The translations under genes and the position numbers were made by a program. A model generated the notes under the pieces. The model was not told where the DNA came from and did no database searches. It saw only the letters and a program-made list of their open reading frames with translations. This document shows positions 46,318 to 53,435 of a stretch of 64,000 nucleotides of DNA, one piece after another (the stretch's first letter is position 1; every line of letters starts with the position of its first letter). The stretch lies in the NCBI RefSeq assembly GCF_034661295.1, contig NZ_CP141062.1, forward strand, positions 992,001-1,056,000, given 5' to 3'. The DNA is from Faecalibacter sp. LW9. Lineage in GTDB: Bacteria > Bacteroidota > Bacteroidia > Flavobacteriales > Weeksellaceae.

Positions 46318-46752
46318 TTATGCTTGTTTTAATAATTTCAATTGCTCCTTTTCAGCGACAACTTTGCGTAATCCTGAGCTTGAAAAACGGTGATCTCTTG
46401 AGTTAAAATATAATTCAATTCCCTTCTCTTCACAATATTCTCTTCCTGTAAAATTTTTGTCTTTGTACTCTACACCTAAAATACGAACATCAATATCAAA
46501 AGCTCTTAAAATGTCTTCCAAATCTTGTTCTGTAGCATAAGGTACAATTTCATCCACGTATTTACATCCTTTTAATTGAATGTAACGCTCAACAACAGTC
46601 TGAGTGGGTTTGTTTTTTTCTGGGCGGTCTAATGTAGGGTCAGTTTGTAATCCTACAATAAGATAATCACAATGTTTTTTGGCATCCTCTAACATTTTAA
46701 TATGCCCGGCATGTAATAAATCAAATGCACTGAATGTAATACCGATTTTCAT
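46318..46752 (-). CDS. Cytidylyltransferase-family nucleotidyl transferase (TagD/RfaE-C-like)
   Basis: A 144-residue enzyme with the class-I nucleotidyl-transferase motif FDLLHAGHIKML (HxGH) near residue 14 and the late RFSSSGLRK segment (the R-x-x-S-T-S-x-x-R counterpart). It resembles glycerol-3-phosphate cytidylyltransferases and the C-terminal domain of RfaE/HldE. It is likely to activate a phosphorylated polyol or sugar for envelope glycans. It is co-directional with the cupin gene 23 bp upstream; the two may form a small operon. The substrate is unresolved. Confidence 0.83.
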   Translation of the reverse strand: MKIGITFSAFDLLHAGHIKMLEDAKKHCDYLIVGLQTDPTLDRPEKNKPTQTVVERYIQLKGCKYVDEIVPYATEQDLEDILRAFDIDVRILGVEYKDKNFTGREYCEEKGIELYFNSRDHRFSSSGLRKVVAEKEQLKLLKQA

Positions 46753-46775
46753 AGTTTATGGGTTTTAGGTTTTTT

Positions 46776-47123
46776 TTAATCGTTTCCGCGATTGTAATCA
46801 TCTTCGATGCGGATGATGTCATCTTCACCAAAATATGAACCATGCTGAACTTCAACAAAAATTAAAGTTTCGTCACCAATGTTTTGGATTCGGTGCTTGG
46901 CTTGTAATGGAATAATAACGACTTCGCCAGGTTTATAAACTGTATCTACACCATCTAAAGTGACTTTAGCTGTTCCTTTGATAATTGTCCATACTTCTGC
47001 GCGGTGTTTGTGATATTGGTAAGATAAACGTCCACCGATATTTACCTCGATGCGTTTTACTTTATGTGTCGCTTCATCTTCCAATACATAATAAGTACCC
47101 CACGGTCTGTTACCAATCTCCAT
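46776..47123 (-). CDS. Stand-alone cupin, mannose-6-phosphate isomerase type II domain
   Basis: A 115-residue single-domain cupin resembling the C-terminal isomerase domain of bifunctional mannose-1-phosphate guanylyltransferases: RPWGTYYVLED, YKVKRIEV-type start, and metal ligands in LSYQYHKHRAEVWTIIKG and IPLQAKHRIQN. It is stand-alone, so it may isomerise a sugar phosphate or simply bind one. It precedes the cytidylyltransferase gene, a pairing that suggests activated-sugar metabolism. No N-terminal guanylyltransferase is present. Confidence 0.78.
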   Translation of the reverse strand: MEIGNRPWGTYYVLEDEATHKVKRIEVNIGGRLSYQYHKHRAEVWTIIKGTAKVTLDGVDTVYKPGEVVIIPLQAKHRIQNIGDETLIFVEVQHGSYFGEDDIIRIEDDYNRGND

Positions 47124-47224
47124 ATATTTTAATCGTTTATAATAAGATTTTTCAATCCTATGTTATTGCAAGTTAAAGAAAAAAACAATTCAAAACTCGC
47201 CTTTTAAGTTATTTTAATTTTAAA

Positions 47225-47256
47225 TAAAAAAACCCCAAACTTACGTTTGAGGTTTT
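47225..47256 (-). terminator. Intrinsic terminator after tRNA-Phe
   Basis: On the reverse strand a 12-bp stem (47256-47245 with 47240-47229, one wobble) around GTAA is followed by a T-run. It lies 6 bp after the tRNA 3' end. Confidence 0.8.
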
Positions 47257-47261
47257 AAAGG

Positions 47262-47334
47262 TGGTGCCTCCAGGAATCGAACCAGGGACACAAGGATTTT
47301 CAGTCCTTTGCTCTACCAACTGAGCTAAGGCACC
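47262..47334 (-). tRNA. tRNA-Phe (anticodon GAA)
   Basis: Reverse-strand cloverleaf: acceptor GGTGCCT with AGGCACC, D arm TAGCTCAGTTGGTAGAGCA, anticodon stem AAGGA/TCCTT with loop CTGAAAA (anticodon GAA), and T arm GGTTCGATTCC. CCA is not encoded. A terminator follows. Confidence 0.97.
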
Positions 47335-47485
47335 TTCTTATTTGGGACTGCAAATATATGAAATGTTGTATGATATCTCCAAATTATAACAATACTTTTT
47401 TTAATAATTTAAAATGAATGTCTTTTATTTTATTGATTATGATAGAACTAAATAAAAAATTATTTTTAAACAATTTTTACATCAC

Positions 47486-48964
47486 ATGGATTTAGGCATT
47501 AACTGGATAGAGATTTGGGTATTGGTAAAAGAGTGGTACTGGATACCACTCACGTTAATTTATATCAGCGTTATTTTTACAATTCTCATTGAAAATAAAA
47601 ATCCTACCAAAACAATCGCTTGGATTTTGGTCATCATCTTAATTCCATTACTAGGGATTTTATTGTATTATTTTTTTGGACAAGATTTTAAAAAGGATCT
47701 CTATTTTAAAAAGATTGATAAAAAAACATCAGCCGAATTTATCCGAAATTGGAAGAAAATCAATCATTTAATTGAAAAAGATTTTGAAAAAATCGAAACA
47801 TTAATCGGTAGCCAAGTAAAAGTTTTTAAATACCTCAACCATACTTTATCCTCTCCACCTTTTATTCATAATCATGTTCGATTATTACGGAATGGGGAAG
47901 AAAAATTTCCTGAATTTTTAGCAGCTATCCAACAAGCAAAACACCATATTCATTTGGAATACTATATTTTTGAACCCGATCATATCGGGCTTAAAATTAT
48001 TGACACACTTATCAAAAAATCTAATGAAGGGGTAGAAGTTCGTATCACGACGGATGATTTTGGTTCTCCAAAATTGAATAAGAGGTATCGTGAGTTATTT
48101 AAAAACTCGAAGGTTCAATACCAAACTTTTTTACCGGTGAGGTTTAATTCGTTGGCCAATTCGAACTTTCGAAATCACCGTAAGATCTTAATTGTGGATG
48201 GAGAAATTGCTTTTGTAGGAGGCATTAATATATCTGATAAGTATATTAATAACAATCAGAATGCATTGTACTGGCGGGATACATCTTTAATGATCAAAGG
48301 AGATGCCGTAAATCTATTGCAATTACGATTTTGGATGGATTGGAAGATGGCAGATGGAGATGATTTTAACGTGTTTGGATATGATTACGTTAAGATTCAT
48401 GATGAGGTAAAGAAAGGAGCAGTAGTTGGATTCGCATTTACTTCACCGGGAGCATCTGTTCCTTCTGCGATGGAGTCAATGATTTTAGCCATTACCCTTG
48501 CAAAGAGAAAAATCCGTATTACAACACCTTATTTTATTCCAAGTGACGAATTTAAATCAGCCCTTTTGATTGCTGCAAATAGTGGAGTAGAAGTTGAACT
48601 TTTAATGCCCAAGGTGGGTGATTCTCTAATTGTGCAAGAAGCATCGCTTTCTTTTACAAAACGTTTGATGGAAGATGGAGTAAAAGTTTATTTATACGAA
48701 AAAGGCTTTGTGCATGCTAAAACAATTACTATTGATGACGATTTAGCCTTTATAGGAACAGTGAATCTTGATAATCGTAGTTTCTTTATTAATTTTGAAT
48801 TAACAGCTGTTGTACACGATAAAATTCTGATCAGTAATATGATAAAAGATTTTGATGAAGATCGCTTCAATTCAATGTTAATGACCATTGAGAAATGGAA
48901 AAATGTATCGATGTTTCGAAGAGCATTTGCATCCATATGTCGACTATTAGCCCCAATATTATAA
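47486..48964 (+). CDS. cls: Cardiolipin synthase
   Basis: A 492-residue phospholipase-D-superfamily enzyme that joins two phosphatidylglycerols into cardiolipin. Two N-terminal membrane segments (about 15-35 and 44-66) anchor it. HKD motifs are NHRKILIVDGEIAFVGG (around 230-246) and VHAKTITIDDDLAFIGT with NLDNRS (around 410-430). The length and layout match ClsA-type enzymes. It is followed 2 bp later by a GNAT gene on the same strand. Confidence 0.96.
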   Translation: MDLGINWIEIWVLVKEWYWIPLTLIYISVIFTILIENKNPTKTIAWILVIILIPLLGILLYYFFGQDFKKDLYFKKIDKKTSAEFIRNWKKINHLIEKDFEKIETLIGSQVKVFKYLNHTLSSPPFIHNHVRLLRNGEEKFPEFLAAIQQAKHHIHLEYYIFEPDHIGLKIIDTLIKKSNEGVEVRITTDDFGSPKLNKRYRELFKNSKVQYQTFLPVRFNSLANSNFRNHRKILIVDGEIAFVGGINISDKYINNNQNALYWRDTSLMIKGDAVNLLQLRFWMDWKMADGDDFNVFGYDYVKIHDEVKKGAVVGFAFTSPGASVPSAMESMILAITLAKRKIRITTPYFIPSDEFKSALLIAANSGVEVELLMPKVGDSLIVQEASLSFTKRLMEDGVKVYLYEKGFVHAKTITIDDDLAFIGTVNLDNRSFFINFELTAVVHDKILISNMIKDFDEDRFNSMLMTIEKWKNVSMFRRAFASICRLLAPIL

Positions 48965-48966
48965 GC

Positions 48967-49440
48967 ATGGAAATACGTTTTATAGAACCTGAAGAAAAAG
49001 AAAAGATAAAAGCTTTATTTGTACGCGAATGGAAATCCGATGTCATGATTTCGCGCGAGAAGAAACATCAAATAGAAGATTTAGAAACGATTATTGCTCT
49101 TGAAAATGAAAAAATTGAAGGAATATTAACGTTTCATACTATGGGGAATCAAGCTGAAATTGTTTCTTTGGATAGTTTTGATGAAGGAAAAGGGATTGGA
49201 ACAACATTGTTAGATTTTACCTTAAATCATTTTAAAAGCATGAAGTTAGACCGAATATGGTTAATTACTTCAAATGATAATTGCCATGCGATGCGTTTTT
49301 ATAAAAAAAGAGGATGGAAAATGGTAAATATACATTTCAATGCGATTGAAGAAGCTCGAAAAATTAAACCTGAAATTCCTTTGGTTGGATACGATGGAAT
49401 TCCTATTCTACACGAAATTGAATTTGAATATAGTTTATGA
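48967..49440 (+). CDS. GNAT-family N-acetyltransferase
   Basis: A 157-residue acetyltransferase. The acetyl-CoA pyrophosphate-binding motif A is FDEGKGIGTTLLDF, preceded by EIVSLDSF. The C-terminal motif B has NCHAMRFYKKRGWKMVNI. I set the start at ATG 48967, right after the cls stop (48964). The frame is open further upstream but only within cls. The acceptor is unknown. The stop overlaps the start of a tiny membrane-protein gene (ATGA). Confidence 0.87.
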   Translation: MEIRFIEPEEKEKIKALFVREWKSDVMISREKKHQIEDLETIIALENEKIEGILTFHTMGNQAEIVSLDSFDEGKGIGTTLLDFTLNHFKSMKLDRIWLITSNDNCHAMRFYKKRGWKMVNIHFNAIEEARKIKPEIPLVGYDGIPILHEIEFEYSL

Positions 49441-49607
49441 ATAATATAAGTTTAAAAAAAGTCATCTTATTTGTCATCCTATTGATTGTGGGATACATTG
49501 TAATTGATGCCATAGTGCATTGGGATGAAGCAGTTGAAGCATTTAATAGAGGCTTTAACGATATGAATGAAATAAATGAAAATAGAAGTAAAGCGAATTT
49601 TGACTAG
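49437..49607 (+). CDS. Tiny single-pass membrane protein, 56 residues
   Basis: An unlisted short frame: ATG at 49437 overlaps the GNAT stop (ATGA). It encodes one hydrophobic helix (VILFVILLIVGYIVIDAIV, about residues 9-27) followed by an acidic, Asn-rich tail ending SKANFD, with TAG at 49605-49607. I recognise no family. The stop's final G is the first base of the IS3 inverted repeat. Given the coupling and the helix, I think it is real and probably encodes an accessory protein of unknown role. Confidence 0.55.
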   Translation: MNNISLKKVILFVILLIVGYIVIDAIVHWDEAVEAFNRGFNDMNEINENRSKANFD

Positions 49608-49640
49608 TCCTAAAATAGATTGACAGTTATTAAACAATAT

Positions 49641-50456
49641 TTATATCTGAAGAGATTTTATTTCTTCGGATTTTTTGTGTCTCATTTCAGGGGTCTGCAT
49701 ATTGAGACTCAAATGAGGTCGTGTGTTATTATAAAGATACACACTTTGTTCTACCATTTTGGTTAATTCAGTAATATCTTTTGTTTTTTCGATTAAAAAC
49801 TCTTGTTTCAATATCCCATTAATTCTTTCCGCTAAAGCATTTTGATAACAATCATAGCCGTCTGTCATCGATGGTATGATCTGATTTTGTTTTAAAATTG
49901 TCTGATAATATTCCGAGCAATACTGTAAGCCTCTATCCGAATGATGGATTAATTTCTCATTATTTATTCTATTTTTAATAGCCATTTTTAGCGCTATAGA
50001 TACATTTTCCGCATTCATATTTTCACTTACAGAATAACCCATTATTTTTCGACTATAAGCATCTGTCACTAAAGAAAGATAACAAACGGCTTGCTTGGTT
50101 TTTACATACGTTATATCACTTACAAAGACCTGTTCTGGTTTATTAATCTCTATTTCTTTGTATAAATTAGGATGTTTCCTTAACCAATGTTTAGAGAATG
50201 TGGTTCTTGTGTATTGTTTTTTAGGTGTTATAAGTAAATTTTCTCTTCTCAGATAATCAAACAAAGCATCTCGACCCATCTTTATGTTTAGCTCTTTTAG
50301 CTGTTCATTCAGAATATAATAAAGCTTTCGAGTTCCTATTCTTGGTAATTTTATTCGAACTTCTAGAACTAATTTTTTAACCTGTAAAAGCTCTGATTCT
50401 CGAATAGAATGACGTTTTAGTGCAGCATAGAAACTTTGGCGACTTAACCCAAGCAA
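49641..50456 (-). CDS. IS3-family transposase OrfB (integrase domain)
   Basis: Annotated from TTG 50456 (271 residues). The same frame is open further upstream to about 50560 and encodes ITVSCSCRLLGLSRQSFYAA, so it is more likely made as an orfA-orfB fusion than from a start of its own. HTH_21-like region, then the rve integrase core: VFVSDITYVKTK (Asp), IHHSDRGLQYCS (Asp) and AERINGILKQEF (Glu). All DDE residues are present, so the enzyme could be active. Confidence 0.9.
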   Translation of the reverse strand: MLGLSRQSFYAALKRHSIRESELLQVKKLVLEVRIKLPRIGTRKLYYILNEQLKELNIKMGRDALFDYLRRENLLITPKKQYTRTTFSKHWLRKHPNLYKEIEINKPEQVFVSDITYVKTKQAVCYLSLVTDAYSRKIMGYSVSENMNAENVSIALKMAIKNRINNEKLIHHSDRGLQYCSEYYQTILKQNQIIPSMTDGYDCYQNALAERINGILKQEFLIEKTKDITELTKMVEQSVYLYNNTRPHLSLNMQTPEMRHKKSEEIKSLQI

Positions 50457-50476
50457 TCGACATGAGCAAGAAACAG

Positions 50477-50866
50477 TTATTTCTTGTTTTTGGAGTTTGA
50501 GGATTGTTGGGTATTGTACTTTTTTCTGATTTGAGTACCAAGCTGTTCATCGGCTATATCAATCATTGTATTAAGTATTTTGACTCTTAGCTTTTCATCA
50601 GCCAATTCTTGTTCTAACCGTTTAATTTTTTGCGCTGGAGTTTCTTCTGATTTTGACATAGTATGAATAATTGGTTTGCTCCAATCTAAGTTACCATATT
50701 TTCTGAGCCAAACCAAAACTGTACTTCTTCCTTGTATTCCATAGCATTTTTGAGCTTGTTTGTAAGTAAAGTCGCCTTTTTCTATTTGGGATACAACGGC
50801 TAATTTAAAGCCTAAGGTGTAATCGCGTTGTGTTCTCTTTTTTCTTTCTGAATCTGATGAGTTCAT
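50477..50866 (-). CDS. IS3-family OrfA (DNA-binding protein)
   Basis: About 129 residues from ATG 50866. A longer TTG start at 50887 falls inside the right inverted repeat and is less likely. It has a helix-turn-helix (YTLGFKLAVVSQIEKGDFTY, GIQGRSTVLVWLRKYG) and a C-terminal leucine-zipper-like helix (AQKIKRLEQELADEKLRVKI). The slippery heptamer A AAA AAG lies at 50525-50519 (reverse strand), in RKK of the last 15 residues. A short hairpin (50870-50876 with 50884-50890) precedes the start. Confidence 0.88.
   Translation of the reverse strand: MNSSDSERKKRTQRDYTLGFKLAVVSQIEKGDFTYKQAQKCYGIQGRSTVLVWLRKYGNLDWSKPIIHTMSKSEETPAQKIKRLEQELADEKLRVKILNTMIDIADEQLGTQIRKKYNTQQSSNSKNKK
50519..50525 (-). other. 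Programmed -1 frameshift site of the IS3 element
   Basis: On the reverse strand the orfA codons AGA AAA AAG contain the slippery heptamer A AAA AAG. The orfB frame is -1 relative to orfA and opens before this point, so slippage here yields the OrfAB transposase. The motif and frames are read directly; frameshifting is known for the IS3 family. Confidence 0.7.
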
Positions 50867-50914
50867 AATAAGTTGATTTAGTGTCAACTTATTTCAGGAC
50901 GGGACATTTAAAAT

Positions 50915-50945
50915 AAAAAAAGCCACTTCGAAAGAAGTGGCTTTT
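50915..50945. terminator. Bidirectional terminator downstream of metG
   Basis: A perfect 12-bp stem (50918-50929 with 50934-50945), GAAA loop, A-run on the left and T on the right. It lies 35 bp after the metG stop. Before the IS3 insertion it probably also served the forward genes ending at 49607. Confidence 0.85.
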
Positions 50946-50979
50946 CTACTATCTCAATACTACTATCTAGTATCTAATT

Positions 50980-53016
50980 TTATCCTACTTGTACACCGTT
51001 TGGCGTTTCAGCTTCAGGATTAACGAACGTTAATTTTCCGTCTGCTTTATCCGCAAATAATAACATTCCGTGCGATTCGATTCCACGAATTTTACGAGGT
51101 GCTAAATTTGCTAAAACCATGGCTTGTTTACCAACCACTTCTTCTAAAGTAAAGTGCTCAGCAATTCCAGAAACGATTGTACGAACATCCATTCCTGTAT
51201 CCACTTTTAATTCGAATAATTTATCTGCTTTTTCTACTTTCTTCGCTTCTAAAATTGTTCCGATACGGATATCCATTTTTTGGAAATCATCAAAAGATAT
51301 TAATTCTTTTTGAGGTTCAGCATTTGGATTCGTCATATTATTTTTTGTTTTACTTTCTTGTAATTTATGGATTTGCGCTTCTACGGCTTCGTCTTCGATT
51401 TTACCGAAAATTAATGCTGATTCTCCTAATTGATGTCCTTCAGCAACGAATTCGTCCGTTGATTCTAATGTATTCCAGTCGATTTTATCTACGTTCATCA
51501 TGTTTAGAATCTTCTCCGAAGCGAATGGTAAGAATGGTTCAGCTAATTGTCCTAAAGCCACAGCAATTTGAGTCGCTGCATTCATAATTCCTTTTACTTC
51601 TTCAGGATTATCACCTTTTTTCCAAGGCTCTTGTGCTTGTAAGAATTGGTTTCCTAAACGTGCTAAGTTCATGTATTCTGTTAAAGCAGCACGGAATTCA
51701 TATTTCTCGATGTGTTCACCGATACGAGTCGCAAATCCTTTGATTTGTGCTACTTCTTCAAATTCGATTGTTTTAGTAGGAACAATTCCTTGGTAATATT
51801 TGTGTGATAAAACCATGACACGGTTGATGAAGTTTCCTAAAATACCAACTAACTCTGAGTTGTTTTTCGTTTGGAAATCTTTCCACGTAAAGTTGTTATC
51901 TTTATTCTCAGGCATGTTAGCTGTTAATACATAACGTAATGTATCGGCTTGTCCTGGGAAATCTTCTAAGTATTCGTGTGCCCAAACAGCCCAGTTTCTT
52001 GAAGTTGAAATTTTATCATCTTCTAAGTTTAAGAACTCGTTGGCTGGTACATTATCAGGCATAATGTAATCACCGTGGGCTTTCATCATTGTAGGGAAAA
52101 TGATACAGTGGAAAACGATGTTATCTTTACCGATGAAGTGAACTAATTTCGTTTCTTCATTTTGCCAGTAATCTTTCCAATCTTTTCCGTTTTTCTCCGC
52201 CCATTCTTGCGTGAAAGAAATATATCCAATTGGCGCATCAAACCAAACGTACATTACTTTTCCTTCCGCTCCTTCAACAGGAACTGGAATTCCCCAGTTT
52301 AAATCACGCGTCATTGCACGAGGTTTTAAACCATCGTCTAACCATGATTTAACTTGTCCGTACACATTCGACTTCCAATCGTCTTTATGCCCATCCAAAA
52401 TCCATTCTTTTAAGAAATCTTGATATTGGTCTAATGGTAAATACCAGTTTTTCGTTTCTTTTTTAATTGGAGTGTTTCCAGATAAAGCGGAACGAGGATT
52501 AATTAATTCTTCTGGACTTAACGTAGATCCACATTTTTCACATTGATCTCCATAAGCATCTGGATTTTGACATTTAGGACATTCTCCACGGATGTATCGA
52601 TCCGCTAAGAATTCTTTTGCCTCTTCGTCGTAATATTGTTCAGAAACTTCTTCTGTAAATTTTCCGTTATCATATAAAGTTTTGAAGAAATCTTGGGCAA
52701 CTTCTTTATGCTTTGCTGAAGTTGTACGTGAGTAAACATCAAAAGTAACTCCGAAATTTTCTAAAGTAGATTTGATGTTTTCGTGGTAACGGTCAACGAT
52801 ATCTTGGGGAGTTACTCCTTCGTTTTTCGCACGAATAGTAATTGGAATTCCGTGTTCATCTGATCCACCGATAAACGCTACATCTTTCCCTTTTCTTCTT
52901 AAGTAACGCGCAAAGATGTCAGAAGGTACGTAAACTCCTGCCATATGCCCGATATGTAATGGTCCGTTTGCGTATGGTAACGCAGCCGTAATTGTATATC
53001 TATTTGTTTTACACAT
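50980..53016 (-). CDS. metG: Methionyl-tRNA synthetase
   Basis: A 678-residue class I synthetase. HIGH is [18 protein letters not shown] and the KMSKS equivalent is [11 protein letters not shown] zinc knuckle has two CxxC pairs ([18 protein letters not shown], residues about 145-162). The C-terminal tRNA-binding (Arc1p-like) domain starts near 570 ([20 protein letters not shown]) and promotes dimerisation. A TATCTTTG box precedes the start at 53042-53035. Complete and ordinary. Confidence 0.97.
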   Translation of the reverse strand: MCKTNRYTITAALPYANGPLHIGHMAGVYVPSDIFARYLRRKGKDVAFIGGSDEHGIPITIRAKNEGVTPQDIVDRYHENIKSTLENFGVTFDVYSRTTSAKHKEVAQDFFKTLYDNGKFTEEVSEQYYDEEAKEFLADRYIRGECPKCQNPDAYGDQCEKCGSTLSPEELINPRSALSGNTPIKKETKNWYLPLDQYQDFLKEWILDGHKDDWKSNVYGQVKSWLDDGLKPRAMTRDLNWGIPVPVEGAEGKVMYVWFDAPIGYISFTQEWAEKNGKDWKDYWQNEETKLVHFIGKDNIVFHCIIFPTMMKAHGDYIMPDNVPANEFLNLEDDKISTSRNWAVWAHEYLEDFPGQADTLRYVLTANMPENKDNNFTWKDFQTKNNSELVGILGNFINRVMVLSHKYYQGIVPTKTIEFEEVAQIKGFATRIGEHIEKYEFRAALTEYMNLARLGNQFLQAQEPWKKGDNPEEVKGIMNAATQIAVALGQLAEPFLPFASEKILNMMNVDKIDWNTLESTDEFVAEGHQLGESALIFGKIEDEAVEAQIHKLQESKTKNNMTNPNAEPQKELISFDDFQKMDIRIGTILEAKKVEKADKLFELKVDTGMDVRTIVSGIAEHFTLEEVVGKQAMVLANLAPRKIRGIESHGMLLFADKADGKLTFVNPEAETPNGVQVG

Positions 53017-53034
53017 TATCTATTACTTTATAGA

Positions 53035-53042
53035 GCAAAGAT
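53035..53042 (-). promoter_or_regulatory. -7 promoter box for metG
   Basis: TATCTTTG on the reverse strand matches TAnnTTTG and lies 18 bp before the metG ATG. No TTG at -33 is evident. Confidence 0.42.
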
Positions 53043-53100
53043 ACAATTTGCATTTTGTTTGATGATTGAATTTGATTAAATTTAGGGGAATAATATTCTT

Positions 53101-53376
53101 ATGATAAGTCAAAGCGAAGGAGAGGAAATCATCACAAAGGAATCTATCGATCAAGAATTGGCAGAGAAAATGATGGTAGATGAAAAATTATTGGAGATTT
53201 TGGATAACATTCAATTATTTTTGATTGTAGGGTTAGTATGTTTAATGATTTATATAACCTATAAGCAGGTTACAGAATATTTCAAGCGGAAAAGAAAAGA
53301 AGAGGAGCGGTTATTAGATGATGAACATCGAAAATTGATGAAGAATTTTAATGAACGTAAGCAAGAAAATAAATAA
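53101..53376 (+). CDS. Small single-pass membrane protein with charged tails
   Basis: A 91-residue protein: an acidic N-terminus (SEGEEIITKESIDQELAEK), one membrane helix at about 55-75 (IQLFLIVGLVCLMIYITYKQV) written here as FLIVGLVCLMIYITY, and a highly charged, helical C-terminus (KRKRKEEERLLDDEHRK). I do not recognise a family. It is divergent from metG and followed by a strong terminator, so it is likely a real gene. Function unknown. Confidence 0.55.
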   Translation: MISQSEGEEIITKESIDQELAEKMMVDEKLLEILDNIQLFLIVGLVCLMIYITYKQVTEYFKRKRKEEERLLDDEHRKLMKNFNERKQENK

Positions 53377-53381
53377 TTGAT

Positions 53382-53419
53382 AACAAAAAAGCGATCTCCA
53401 ATGAGGTCGCTTTTTTGTT
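53382..53419. terminator. Bidirectional terminator between the small membrane protein and the PBP gene
   Basis: A long stem (53383-53398 with 53403-53418, one wobble) with A- and T-runs lies between convergent genes. Confidence 0.85.
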
Positions 53420-53435
53420 ATGATAAGTGATTAAA

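Larger units (their letters stand above)
49607..50900 (-). mobile_element. IS3-family insertion sequence with orfA/orfB
   Basis: Imperfect 19-bp inverted repeats bound the element: 49607-49625 (GTCCTAAAATAGATTGACA) and the complement of 50882-50900 (GTCCTGAAATAAGTTGACA), 16 of 19 matching. It contains orfA and orfB on the reverse strand with a frameshift signal between them. Length is 1294 bp, normal for IS3. No 3-4-bp target duplication is obvious (left flank GACTA, right flank GGGAC). It lies between a small forward gene and the terminator shared with metG. Confidence 0.85.

Noticed and set aside
47486-48964. The cls product as a phospholipase D defence effector
   Set aside because: Two N-terminal membrane helices and paired HKD motifs with the standard spacing fit ordinary cardiolipin synthase.
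49602-50905. Target-site duplication around the IS3 element
   Set aside because: The flanking triplets (CTA and GGG) differ; only the inverted repeats can be supported.
51177-51587. A 136-codon forward frame opposite metG
   Set aside because: It lies wholly within the conserved metG coding region, and its product has no domain features or plausible promoter.
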